From Planctomycetota bacterium (lineage in GTDB: Bacteria > Planctomycetota > Phycisphaerae > UBA1845 > UTPLA1), in the NCBI GenBank assembly GCA_015654675.1, contig JAATGM010000021.1:62001-126000 (forward strand): a DNA stretch of 64,000 nt. The letters run 5' to 3'. The notes beneath the pieces are model-generated. The model made no database searches and had not been told where the DNA came from. It was given only the letters and a program-made list of their open reading frames with translations. A program made the position numbers and the translations under genes. Of the stretch, positions 25,525 through 35,985 are shown piece after piece. How positions within the stretch are numbered: the stretch's first letter is position 1; each line of letters starts with the position of its first letter.

Positions 25525-27389
25525 GCGCCCAAGCCCTCCCGCCGCCGACGAATCCCTCGGATTCGCTGTACCACAAGCTGCGTTACACGCCGCTGCGGGA
25601 CTTGTTGCGCGGCCGGCTGACGGAAACGTTGGACTTGGTACGGCTGAGGGCGGAAACCGAACTCCCCGCGCCGCTCGCCGAAATCGTGGTGCAAACCGTG
25701 CGAAAGACGAGATTGTGGCGTAGCGAGCGCCTCGATGTAGCGAACGAGTTGATTGCCCACTTCCGCGACGGACTCGCGAGTGGCGCAACTGCCGAACATT
25801 TGTTGTCTACCTTCGGCAATTTGGATGCATCCGCAAAGCTGATTCGGCGCGCAAAGAAGAGGCGACGCTCGCTGCTCTGGCGCTCCGGAATCAAAACCAT
25901 GCAGATTCTTGCGGGTGTTTTCGCGATCGTCGTCGCGATATATCTCGTGCTGGTCGCGTACCTGTATTCCGGTTCTGTGAAGGTCAAAAGAAACTTCGCC
26001 TCTGAGCTCAATGCACGGGTTCTCGCGATTCCTGAAGAACAGCGCGCATGGCCCCTTTATCGCAAAGCGTACCTCGCACTCGGGTCATGGCCGACCGGTG
26101 TCCAAGGACGCGAACGGCCGGGCGGACCTGACTGGCATCAGTATGTCGAGTTCGCGAAAGAAAATGGCCAATCCCTTCGTTTGTACCGCGAAGCTGCAGG
26201 GCGTCCGCACCTTGGCGCACTGCTATTCGATCCGGACGACTACACGGCGGAGCTAAAACGGTCAGATTATGCTCCACCAGGTACCCCGCTGGAGCCACCG
26301 GACAATCCGCGGCTGATTGGCGCAACTTTCAATGAACTCTCCTTCTTACGCGACGGAGCGAGACTCGTGGCTATCGACGCGATGGCTGCAGTTGATGCCC
26401 GGGATGGCTCGACCGTGGTGCAAGATGTCAAAACGATTCTGCAAATGGCGGAACACATGGCGGAGCGCGGTGCCGTCATTAGCGCACTTTTTTCTTCGCT
26501 TGTTGTTCGAAGAGCTCAATCTGTCATCGCATACGCACTTACCACCGCGCCGGACTCGCTGACAGAATCGGAATGGCAATGCGTTGCGCACCTCCTTTCC
26601 CGCGTGTTCGGAGGCGGTCCGTTCCCGCTACCCGACGCGTCTGAGAGTCGTTCCATTTCAGACGTCATTCAGCGCGTATTCACCGATGACGGCCAGGGGG
26701 ACGGACACATTGCGCCATCCGCAGCGTCCTGGATGCTCGATGCAACGCACTTTGGGGCTTTAGAACGTCCAGCTTCGCCGTATCGTTCGGTGCAGGTGCT
26801 CCTGCCCGTCGTAAGCGCGGTCCATGTCCGCCGACAAGCGTTCGAAAAAATCTACAAGGACATTTTGAATCGCGGGATTCAAGAATCGCGAACACCACTC
26901 TGGCTCATTACCGAGTACAAGGTTCCGATTGAAGTCGACGCGTACCGCAGTGGGCACTGGAACCAGTTGCGATTCGGGCTTGGAGCGTGGCTATTCCCGA
27001 CACTGGCGCGCGCCGGAATCTTGCAGCAGTGGCGCACTCAGCAGCGCGATGCAACCCTCGTTGCGATTGCACTCAACCTCTATCGAAAAAAACACGGTAC
27101 TTATCCATCCGATTTGACAGAACTCGTGCCCAAGTTTCTGCCATCAGTCCCGCCTGACCGCTACGACGGCAAACCAATCAAATACAAGCTCGTCAGCGGC
27201 AAGCCGCTGCTCTATTCAGTTGGCGCGGATCGAAAAGACGATGGCGGTCGCCTTCCTGAAGGCTCGGATCATGGCAAGGCAAACAGGCAGGCATATGAAT
27301 GGTGGCCGGCAAACGACGTGGAAGTGGGCCTGCGCGAAAAGAAAATCGGCGACGGCGACTGGATCCTCTGGCCCCCGGTCGAGGAATAA
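25521..27389 (+). CDS. PadR-operon membrane protein, paralogue 2
   Basis: This 622-residue paralogue has the same order of parts. It begins MSAQALPPPTNPSDSLYHKL. A HAAS-like segment follows (ANELIAHFRDGLASGAT ... KLIRRAKKRRR), then one membrane helix near residues 128-150. The next block, RNFASELNARVLAIPEEQRA, is shared with the others, and a long variable middle follows. The C-terminus reads HGTYPSDLTELVPKFLP, PPDRYDGKPIKYK, LLYSVGADRKDDGG and ends DGDWILWPPVEE. Its ATG overlaps the stop of paralogue 1 (ATGA). The ends are much better conserved than the middle, suggesting that the middle carries the specificity. Confidence 0.82.
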   Translation: MSAQALPPPTNPSDSLYHKLRYTPLRDLLRGRLTETLDLVRLRAETELPAPLAEIVVQTVRKTRLWRSERLDVANELIAHFRDGLASGATAEHLLSTFGNLDASAKLIRRAKKRRRSLLWRSGIKTMQILAGVFAIVVAIYLVLVAYLYSGSVKVKRNFASELNARVLAIPEEQRAWPLYRKAYLALGSWPTGVQGRERPGGPDWHQYVEFAKENGQSLRLYREAAGRPHLGALLFDPDDYTAELKRSDYAPPGTPLEPPDNPRLIGATFNELSFLRDGARLVAIDAMAAVDARDGSTVVQDVKTILQMAEHMAERGAVISALFSSLVVRRAQSVIAYALTTAPDSLTESEWQCVAHLLSRVFGGGPFPLPDASESRSISDVIQRVFTDDGQGDGHIAPSAASWMLDATHFGALERPASPYRSVQVLLPVVSAVHVRRQAFEKIYKDILNRGIQESRTPLWLITEYKVPIEVDAYRSGHWNQLRFGLGAWLFPTLARAGILQQWRTQQRDATLVAIALNLYRKKHGTYPSDLTELVPKFLPSVPPDRYDGKPIKYKLVSGKPLLYSVGADRKDDGGRLPEGSDHGKANRQAYEWWPANDVEVGLREKKIGDGDWILWPPVEE

Positions 27390-27394
27390 GCCAC

Positions 27395-29275
27395 ATGAGC
27401 GCCCAAGCCCTGCCGCCCCCTGAAGTCCCGGACTCGCTCTTCTACAAGGTGCGATACACGCCGCTCCGCGACCTCCTGCGCGGCAAACTCACCGCCCGCC
27501 TCGACCTCGCCCGCATCATCGACCACGCCGGCCTCCCGCCTGAACTCAGTGAAATCGTCCGCACAACCATCAAGCGAACCCGCCTCCGCTGGGGCGAAAA
27601 AGCCGACGTAGCCCGCGAACTCGTTGCCCACTTTACCGACGGAATCACCGGCGGAAGCGAGCCGCGGTCGCTCGCCGAATCATTCGGTGACACGAGACTG
27701 GCTGCCAGGCTGATTCGACGCGCGCGCATCCGCCAGCGAGGCATCATTTTTCAAACGATTCGCGCGGCTTACCGGTTCATCTTCGCGATCATCGTTCTTG
27801 TGATCGCCGCGCACCTCTTACTCCTTGTTCGACTGCATCTCGGCACAGTGAGGGTTTCACGTAACTACGCAGCCGAATTGAATGCGGCGGCACTGGCGGC
27901 ACCGGAGGATGACAGGGCGTGGCCTTACTATCGCGAGGCCTTTCTCCAGACAAAGCCGTTGCCGGATGGCTTAAAGAATCTGCCAAGTAGTCTGGACCGC
28001 GCCCGGCGGCCTGAGTTGCTGGAATACCTGCGAGCAAACGAGGCTGCCTTGCAGTCGCTGAGGCTGGCCGTCAAAAGGCCAACGATGGGTTCATTGCTCA
28101 CTGACCTGGTCGACCCCGAGATTGAAAAGCGGCTCGCGCAGCCCAGTCTTTCCATGTGGCTGCAGCCGAGTGCCTTATGGACGCCATCGACTCGGCCCGC
28201 CACAAACCCACCGGTGTGCAGCTTGAGTCTCCCACAATACGAGGTAGTGCGGCGATTTGCGGGTCTGCTCAGCGCTGATGCAAGCGTAGCGACTGAAGAA
28301 AATGACGCCGCTCGGTTGACAGGCGATCTCGATGCGTTGTTTCGTCTGGCGAAACACGCATCCCAACTTCCATTTCTCGCAGGCAGCCTCACATGGATCA
28401 GCATCTACAACAAAGCTCTGTCGGTCATCGAGAGCACGCTTTACCGGAAACCCGAAATGCTCACAGACAAGCAGTGGACAGACCTGAGCCATACAGCTTG
28501 GGCGTTTCTGGAGGACCGCCCTCAGATGAATTTGGAATCGGAGGAATTGTTTTTCGCGGATCTTCTGCAGCGCACCTACACGGATGACGGTCTCGGAAGT
28601 GGTCACTTTCGACCGGATGACGAGACGCTCCGGCTATGGATCCTCGGCGGGACCGCCAGGCAAACACAGCGATTCCTAATACAACCGCTTCTCAGTGCCG
28701 TGATGGCCAATCGGGCGGACATGTTAAACAAGCACCGCGAATTGATGGAAAAACTTCGGCATGAACTGGCCACGCCGCTATGGCTGAAAAGGGATTCCGA
28801 ATACGAATCCGATTTGGAACAGCTGCGAAAGGGCTCGTATCTGGACGAAACACGATACCTGCTGGCTACCATAGTGATGCCCAGCGCTAATCCATTGAAT
28901 CGGATTGTCGAGCGCAGCATCCAGTCGCGCGATGCCGTCTGCGTTGCTATCGCATTAGAGCTCTACCATCGTCATCATGGCGCCTATCCGGCAGCATTGA
29001 ATGCGCTCGTCCCCCGATATCTCCCCTCTGTTCCGCCAGATCGATTCGACGGACGACCGATCAAGTACAAGCAACTAGATGGCAAGCCCCTGCTGTACTC
29101 AATCGGCGTCGATCGCGTCGATGATGGTGGTGTACTCCCGAAAGGTGAAAATCGCTCCGGGGCAAACAATCGCGCAATGGATTGGTATCCATCGGGCGAA
29201 ATGGAAAAGTTGACGGATGCCGAACGGGAGAACTATCGCGGCGACTGGATCCTCTGGCCCCCGGTCGAAGACTGA
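27395..29275 (+). CDS. PadR-operon membrane protein, paralogue 3
   Basis: This 626-residue paralogue starts five bases after paralogue 2. It keeps the N-terminal FYKVRYTPLRDLLRGKLTAR, the HAAS-like ARELVAHFTDGITGG ... LIRRARIRQR, a membrane helix around residues 132-152 (FAIIVLVIAAHLLLLVRLH) and RNYAAELNAAALAAPEDDRA. The C-terminus has HGAYPAALNALVPRYLP, PPDRFDGRPIKYK and LLYSIGVDRVDDGG, then RGDWILWPPVED. The last 29 coding bases before the final codons are identical to those of paralogue 2. No catalytic motif is recognised. It ends the operon. Confidence 0.82.
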   Translation: MSAQALPPPEVPDSLFYKVRYTPLRDLLRGKLTARLDLARIIDHAGLPPELSEIVRTTIKRTRLRWGEKADVARELVAHFTDGITGGSEPRSLAESFGDTRLAARLIRRARIRQRGIIFQTIRAAYRFIFAIIVLVIAAHLLLLVRLHLGTVRVSRNYAAELNAAALAAPEDDRAWPYYREAFLQTKPLPDGLKNLPSSLDRARRPELLEYLRANEAALQSLRLAVKRPTMGSLLTDLVDPEIEKRLAQPSLSMWLQPSALWTPSTRPATNPPVCSLSLPQYEVVRRFAGLLSADASVATEENDAARLTGDLDALFRLAKHASQLPFLAGSLTWISIYNKALSVIESTLYRKPEMLTDKQWTDLSHTAWAFLEDRPQMNLESEELFFADLLQRTYTDDGLGSGHFRPDDETLRLWILGGTARQTQRFLIQPLLSAVMANRADMLNKHRELMEKLRHELATPLWLKRDSEYESDLEQLRKGSYLDETRYLLATIVMPSANPLNRIVERSIQSRDAVCVAIALELYHRHHGAYPAALNALVPRYLPSVPPDRFDGRPIKYKQLDGKPLLYSIGVDRVDDGGVLPKGENRSGANNRAMDWYPSGEMEKLTDAERENYRGDWILWPPVED

Positions 29276-29666
29276 CCCTGTGTCACACCGCTTGGCTAAA
29301 ATCTTCAAGGGATGGCTTGACTTCGCCCGCGAGGTGAATAAAACATTATCCTAACACGCTCCCCGTCAATGTCGGACGGGGGAGTGAAGCGGGCTCTCGT
29401 TGCGCATAAACCGCGGTGCGGGGTCAGCGCCCGCTCCCCGCGCGGGCCAGGGTTCTTTGACAATCGAATACGCGGGCGTGCAAGTCTCGAAAGGGCCGCG
29501 ACTTGCAACTCGTCTCAAAAATCTCATCGAGACGTCTCAATCGCGTCTCACAAATCTCAACCCGTCTCAATCTGCCCAATGGTCGGCAGGACTTGTCAAT
29601 TTGTCCGGAATTCCGCCAGAAATCTCACCGCGGCGCGGGTGTATGAAGCGTTCAGGTTTCGAGCGG
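29276..29666. other. 391-base convergent intergenic region
   Basis: This gap lies between the last PadR-operon gene and the end of the NtrC-type regulator on the other strand. I see no protein-coding pattern and no clear stem-T terminator. It contains a cluster of short TCTCA words described separately. A TTGACA hexamer at 29457-29462 has no matching -10 at 16-18 bases. Confidence 0.6.
29511..29569. repeat. Cluster of TCTCA words at about helical spacing
   Basis: TCTCA occurs at 29513, 29522, 29535, 29546, 29555 and 29565, steps of 9, 13, 11, 9 and 10 bases (mean 10.4). Four of the six are in CGTCTCA and two in ATCTCA. The array lies wholly in the convergent gap. The near-helical phasing could mean a binding array on one DNA face or a degenerate tandem repeat. 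Confidence 0.55.
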
Positions 29667-31106
<1,440 letters not shown>

Positions 31107-31127
31107 GTCTGGCTCCTTTCGCGGCCC

Positions 31128-32243
31128 TTAACGCCGTGCTTCGATGTCGGCCGTGGCCTGAGTTCCCTGAATGACGCCGGCCGGCAGCCGGACCGTAAAC
31201 ACCGCTCCGCGCTGATCCGGGCGATTGCCCGCGACAATGCTTCCACCCAGCCGCTCGGCAATTTCGCGGCATACTGCGAGGCCGAGACCGGTCCCCTTGC
31301 CGGGCGGTTTTGTCGTAAAAAATGGTTCAAAGAGTTGCGACGAGTCATCCGGCAGCCCCGTGCCGGTATCGGAAAACGAGACGACCACATCAGCGTCAAC
31401 CGACGTTGCGGCAATCGTCAACGTGCCGCCCGAGGGCATGGCATCAATCGCGTTCTTGATGACGTTGCAGAAAACCTGAAATACGTTCGTCCCGCCAACT
31501 GCCGGCAGATCATGCGGCGTGTGGCACACCACCGAGACATTGTTCTCAATGGCCCGCGCCTGCATCGACGCGACCGCTTCATCAAGCAGGCGACTGATGC
31601 TTTGGCCCGCCAATGCGGGCGGTGTCTTCCGAGAGAAATCGAGCAGCGAACGCACGATATGCACGAGCCGAACGGTCCCGTCCCGCGCCGCCTGCACATA
31701 GTCGCGCAGCTTTCCGCCATCTCCGTCGCCCGCCAGCCGCAGTGACAGATTGAGATACCGCAGGATTCCGTCGAGCGGATTGTTCAGTTCGTGTGCGACC
31801 GAGGCGCAAAGCTTCCCGATCGCCGCCAGCCGCTCTGAAATCGCCAGTCGCTGTTCCATTGTGATGCGGGACGACACGTCCTCGATGATCAAAATGCCCC
31901 CGCGCGGCATCGCCTCGTCCGACCCCGTAGCCGCAATGATTAGATTGACGAAGCGCGGCCGCTCCGTGCGGTGCTGCAGCACGATCGCGTCGCGCCGCAT
32001 GGACTGGCCGCTGTGGAGTACTTCGCTCAGATTCTTCGCCCAGTCTTCGCACTGCACGTCGACCAGGTCGCGTGACAGCGCCTGGGGCACATCGTCCGCA
32101 TCCGGCAAAAGACAAATGGCCTGCGAATTGCGAATCGTCGCGCGCAGCGCGCCGTCAAACAGCACCACGCCGAGCGGCAGGGCTTCAAACAAGCCGAACG
32201 GCAGGTTTGGCGAAGCTGCGGATTGTGCGGGACTCTGAATCAT
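31128..32243 (-). CDS. Soluble sensor histidine kinase (NtrB-like) with PAS-type N-terminus
   Basis: This 371-residue kinase has no membrane segment. Residues about 14-125 form a PAS-like region ([18 protein letters not shown]). The HisKA domain carries phospho-acceptor His151 in [14 protein letters not shown]. The ATPase domain shows N-box [11 protein letters not shown]1 FSDTGTGLP and G2 [10 protein letters not shown]. It should phosphorylate the NtrC-type regulator encoded next. I chose the ATG at 32243; the frame extends 36 codons further to 32351, but that stretch looks non-conserved. The PAS ligand is unknown. It is divergent from the glycosyltransferase operon. Confidence 0.88.
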   Translation of the reverse strand: MIQSPAQSAASPNLPFGLFEALPLGVVLFDGALRATIRNSQAICLLPDADDVPQALSRDLVDVQCEDWAKNLSEVLHSGQSMRRDAIVLQHRTERPRFVNLIIAATGSDEAMPRGGILIIEDVSSRITMEQRLAISERLAAIGKLCASVAHELNNPLDGILRYLNLSLRLAGDGDGGKLRDYVQAARDGTVRLVHIVRSLLDFSRKTPPALAGQSISRLLDEAVASMQARAIENNVSVVCHTPHDLPAVGGTNVFQVFCNVIKNAIDAMPSGGTLTIAATSVDADVVVSFSDTGTGLPDDSSQLFEPFFTTKPPGKGTGLGLAVCREIAERLGGSIVAGNRPDQRGAVFTVRLPAGVIQGTQATADIEARR

Positions 32244-32273
32244 GGGCTGTTCGCGATTCCCCCAGAGGGCAGA

Positions 32274-32297
32274 CCCGCCCGATGCCGGTAGGGCGGG
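32274..32297. repeat. Inverted repeat in the kinase/glycosyltransferase divergent gap
   Basis: CCCGCCC (32274-32280) and GGGCGGG (32291-32297) are a perfect 7-bp inverted repeat with a 10-base loop, upstream of both divergent genes. No T-run follows, so an operator or leader hairpin is more likely than a terminator. Confidence 0.45.
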
Positions 32298-32371
32298 AGT
32301 CCCTCGGTTAGTCGGTCGCCCAGCGCCGCGACTGTTGCAAAAAGTCACCAAACCCCGCCTGATACCCCGAT

Positions 32372-32394
32372 CGCCAGCCGATTACCGGCTGGCG
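32372..32394. repeat. Inverted repeat just upstream of the glycosyltransferase operon
   Basis: CGCCAGCC (32372-32379) and GGCTGGCG (32387-32394) form a perfect 8-bp inverted repeat with a 7-base loop, ending 23 bases before the ATG at 32418. It could be a leader hairpin near the ribosome site AAGGA. Confidence 0.5.
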
Positions 32395-32417
32395 GATGAC
32401 GATAAGGACCGACGCGA

Positions 32418-34190
32418 ATGCCCGAGTCTCCGCAACCAGTCCGCCGGCGCATGCCCTGGGCCGCCTACGTCGCGATCTTCGTCGTCGCCCTTGCGATTCG
32501 CTTCACATACTGGAATCAGGTCTACGGCACTCCGCTCGACGCATGGCACGAGTGGGACCAGACCGACATGGCCACCTATATCGAGCAAGGCAAGCGCATC
32601 GCCGCCGGCGACTGGCTCGCCCGCGAACCCTTTCATCCCTACCACATCTGGCAGAGCGCGTCCGGCACTGAGGCCGACTGGCTCCGCTGGTACCGGCCGC
32701 ACGCCTTTCACCAGGCCCCGCTCTACAGCTACGCCTACGCCATCATTTCAAAGCTCAGTTCGCATCCCGAGTCGGTGCTGAAAGCGTTTCAACTTGTTGC
32801 GGGAGCCGCGACGGCCGTAATACTGGGGCTCGTCGCCCGCCTCTTGGCCGGCGACGTCGCCGGAATCATGGCCGGGCTGATCTGCGCGCTGTACGGCCCG
32901 CTTTACTACCTCGAATGCCAGATTCTGCGCGAAGGCCCCGCCTTGTTTTGCATCGCCGTCCTGCTTTTCCTGGTCGTTCGACAGGTTCAGCGAAACAGTT
33001 CACGGTGGTGGTCACAGGCGGCCATCGGCGCATTTCTGGGCGCCTTCGCCATGTATCACGAATTCGCGCTGCTCCTCGCGGCAGTCACCGTCGCGGTACT
33101 CGCCGCACACGCTGCAAGGCGTTCCGCGGCAAAGGCCGTACTGGCAATCGTCGCGGTGTTGGGCGGATATCTGATCGGATTCGCCCCGCTGCTTGCGCGA
33201 AACATCGCTGCCGGCGCCGCGCCGCTTTCCGTTTCGTCGCGTCCGCATCTTACGATCGCGCTGGCCAACATGCCGGCGTCACCGATGCAGGGCGTGGTCT
33301 TCGGCGCGCCTGGGCCGCAGTTCAAACTCATCCTCGATGCATCCGGGGGAACGACCTGGGGCGTCCTGCGCGAGGTCTGGCATACCTACGAAGGCCAAAG
33401 GGCAGAATTCTTCAAGAACTGGATTGCCCGGCTGGCGGCGATCGGCTCCGGCGGCGAAATTCCGGACAACACGTCCTTTGAGTTTCATCACGATCATGTC
33501 GCGATCATGGCCATCTCGCTCACGTTTAGATCCATCTTCCCACTCGGCGCAGCGGGAGTCGTCGCCACGCTTGTCGCGCTGGCACTCAGCCGGCGCACTG
33601 ACGGCGAACCCGCGAGTGATGAGCAACGCCGCGCACGGCGCGCCGCACACTTCGCCGTCCTGGCCTATCTTCCGATCATCATTCTGGCCATGTCATTCGT
33701 AAATGTTCAGGCGCGCTATCGGATGATCGTCGTGCCGTTCCTGATGATCTATTCCGGAGTCTTCGTTGCCGACATTCTTCGCCTGGCGTCCAATCGACAC
33801 GTTGCCCCCGCGGCGCTGCTCTGCGTCATTGCCCTCGGCTTCGCGGTCTTCCAGCGATCGCAATCGTCTGCGATAGAAGCGATCTGCCATCGCCCGGTCG
33901 ACCCGACGATGGTCGCGATGCGCTATTCGCGCCAGCGCAAGGAGAATGCCGCCCTCCCGTTCTATGAGGAAGCACTGCGTCTCAGGACCAGCGACTCAGC
34001 CGCGCGGGCGCGCTACGCCGGTAGTCTGGCCCGACTCGGCCAGCTCGATCAGGCGCTCGGCGAGTTTCGTCAGGTCGACGCTAGCGAGCCCGGCATTCCC
34101 GAAATACGTCAGTCGATCGCCTATCTGCAACGAATGATTCAATCTCGCGGCGTCAGTACGACGGCTGCAAGCGACGGACATGGCAGCTAG
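32418..34190 (+). CDS. Membrane glycosyltransferase-like protein (PMT/ArnT fold) with C-terminal TPR
   Basis: This 590-residue protein has about ten hydrophobic helices, beginning at residues 15-32 (YVAIFVVALAIRFTYW). The first extracytoplasmic loop carries acidic residues in HEWDQTDMATYI, in the place where GT-C glycosyltransferases hold their catalytic Asp. The soluble end (about 505-575) looks TPR-like (ALPFYEEALRLRTSDSAARARYAG). GT-C enzymes use polyprenyl-phosphate sugars as donors. Donor and acceptor are unknown. It overlaps the next gene by 11 bases, so three genes probably form one operon. Confidence 0.78.
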   Translation: MPESPQPVRRRMPWAAYVAIFVVALAIRFTYWNQVYGTPLDAWHEWDQTDMATYIEQGKRIAAGDWLAREPFHPYHIWQSASGTEADWLRWYRPHAFHQAPLYSYAYAIISKLSSHPESVLKAFQLVAGAATAVILGLVARLLAGDVAGIMAGLICALYGPLYYLECQILREGPALFCIAVLLFLVVRQVQRNSSRWWSQAAIGAFLGAFAMYHEFALLLAAVTVAVLAAHAARRSAAKAVLAIVAVLGGYLIGFAPLLARNIAAGAAPLSVSSRPHLTIALANMPASPMQGVVFGAPGPQFKLILDASGGTTWGVLREVWHTYEGQRAEFFKNWIARLAAIGSGGEIPDNTSFEFHHDHVAIMAISLTFRSIFPLGAAGVVATLVALALSRRTDGEPASDEQRRARRAAHFAVLAYLPIIILAMSFVNVQARYRMIVVPFLMIYSGVFVADILRLASNRHVAPAALLCVIALGFAVFQRSQSSAIEAICHRPVDPTMVAMRYSRQRKENAALPFYEEALRLRTSDSAARARYAGSLARLGQLDQALGEFRQVDASEPGIPEIRQSIAYLQRMIQSRGVSTTAASDGHGS

Positions 34191-35985
34191 CAGCCAGCTT
34201 CCGCACCGCGATGACCGGTTACCTGCGCGTACCGCCGCTGTAGCAGTCTTCGTCGCCGTATGCACCTTTGCCGCGTTCTGGCCAGCACTCCGCGCGGGCT
34301 TTCTTAATTGGGACGATGATCTCCTTCTCCTGCGAAACGTTGAGTGGCGCGGGCTGTCCCTTCATCACCTCGGCTGGATGTTCACGACCACTTACATGGG
34401 CCCCTACCAGCCGCTTGCATGGCTGAGCTATTCCATTGACTACCGTTGCTGGGGCCTGAGCCCGATCGCCTTTCATGCAAGCAATCTCGTGCTCCATTCC
34501 ATCACAGCAGCGCTATTCTTCTTTCTCGCACGCGAGCTCATACGAGCGGCGATTCACGCGTCCGGTCTCGTGCTCGATTTTTCCAGTGCCGCCGCGGCAT
34601 TGTTCTTTTCGGTGCACCCGCTCCGTGTCGAGTCCGTCGCGTGGATCACCGAACGTCGCGACGTCCTGTGCGGCGTGTTCTTCGTCGGAGCGCTGCTCGT
34701 CTACGTCCGCGGCGCCGCCGGCGTCGCAACTGGCACGCGACGCTGCGTCCTGGGTCCGGGATGTATCGTTCTCGTCATCCTCGCAGCGCTCTCCAAGGGC
34801 TGGGCCATGACGCTGCCCTTTCTAATGTTCGTTCTGGATTTCTATCCGCTGCGCCGTCACCCCCAGGTCCCCTTGCGACGACTGATTTCGGAAAAAACCT
34901 CAATCCTCGTGATCGCCGGCCTTACCGCAGCCATCGCTTACTGGGGCCAGCAATCCGGCGCATGGGGTCCGCAGCAGTTCGCCCATCGCACCGTTTTCGA
35001 ACGAGTTGCCCAGGCCGCATACGCGCTGGTGTTCTATCCCACGAAGACGATTTGGCCAGCCAGCCTGCTCCCGATCTACGAACTGCCTGTCGTTATTCGT
35101 CTGACCGACGCGCGCTACGCAGCGGCAGCGGCCGCAGTCGTCTTGATTTCAATCGCCGCCTGGCTCGCGCGCCGTCGCTGTCCCGCCGTCCTTGCCACCT
35201 GGCTTGCCTACGTTGTCACAATTGCCCCTTTCGTCGGCATCACGCAGGCCGGAAACCAGATCGTCGCCGATCGATACAGCTACCTCTCTTGCCTTTCATT
35301 CCCGTTGCTTGTGGCCGGAGGCATGGCGATCGCCGCGCGGCGGCCCAATCGCTTCATCCGCACTGCGCTCTTCGCCACATCATTCGTGGTCACAGCCATG
35401 CTCGCCACCGAGGCCTGGCGTCTCACCCTCGCCTGGCACGACAGTCTCTCTCTCTGGAAGCGAGCGGTCGCCCTCAATCCCAATAGCTGGGTCTCGCATG
35501 GCAATCTGGCGGACGCGCTACGGCAGTTCGGCGACACGGCCGGAGCGAAACGACACTTCCAAAAGGCCGTCGCGCTCAACCCGCGCTCTGGAATAGCATG
35601 GTTGAACCTCGGCGAGATCTTGAAGGCCGAGAATCAGTTCCCCGAAGCCGAGGCCGCACTGCGACAGGCCGCGGCACACCATCCCGAACCAGCCTTGGCT
35701 GAACTTCAGCTCGGTGAAATTTGCGCACGAACCAATCGGCCCGACGAATCGCTCATTCACTTCGCTGAGGCCGCGCGAAATCCGCGCACGGCCGCATGGG
35801 CGGAGTTCGGCGCAGGCATCGTCCTGCGGAACCAGAACCGTCCCGACGAGTCTCTTGCCCACCTGCGTCGGGCTGCCCAGCTCGATCCATCCATCCCAGG
35901 CGTCGCACAGGAGATTCACGCCGCCGAAGTTCTCGCGACATCCCCGGTTTACCCGGCGGCAACCGCACCATATAAACAAAACTGA
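34180..35985 (+). CDS. TMTC-like membrane protein with TPR domain (copy 1)
   Basis: This 601-residue protein has an N-terminal GT-C-like membrane part of about 400 residues and a C-terminal TPR part (about 415-585: ALNPNSWVSHGNLADALRQFG, ALNPRSGIAWLNLGEIL). The signature FLNWDDDLLL after TM1 carries the acidic cluster of the fold. HPLRVESVAWITERRDVLCG and GPYQPLAWLSYSIDY are typical of bacterial TMTC-like O-mannosyltransferase relatives. The second copy follows and shares these blocks. It likely acts in protein or surface glycosylation, by inference from the fold. Confidence 0.82.
   Translation: MAASSQLPHRDDRLPARTAAVAVFVAVCTFAAFWPALRAGFLNWDDDLLLLRNVEWRGLSLHHLGWMFTTTYMGPYQPLAWLSYSIDYRCWGLSPIAFHASNLVLHSITAALFFFLARELIRAAIHASGLVLDFSSAAAALFFSVHPLRVESVAWITERRDVLCGVFFVGALLVYVRGAAGVATGTRRCVLGPGCIVLVILAALSKGWAMTLPFLMFVLDFYPLRRHPQVPLRRLISEKTSILVIAGLTAAIAYWGQQSGAWGPQQFAHRTVFERVAQAAYALVFYPTKTIWPASLLPIYELPVVIRLTDARYAAAAAAVVLISIAAWLARRRCPAVLATWLAYVVTIAPFVGITQAGNQIVADRYSYLSCLSFPLLVAGGMAIAARRPNRFIRTALFATSFVVTAMLATEAWRLTLAWHDSLSLWKRAVALNPNSWVSHGNLADALRQFGDTAGAKRHFQKAVALNPRSGIAWLNLGEILKAENQFPEAEAALRQAAAHHPEPALAELQLGEICARTNRPDESLIHFAEAARNPRTAAWAEFGAGIVLRNQNRPDESLAHLRRAAQLDPSIPGVAQEIHAAEVLATSPVYPAATAPYKQN

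Noticed and set aside
29457-29485. Possible promoter with TTGACA at 29457-29462
   Set aside because: No plausible -10 hexamer lies 15-19 bases downstream, and the gap is between convergent genes.
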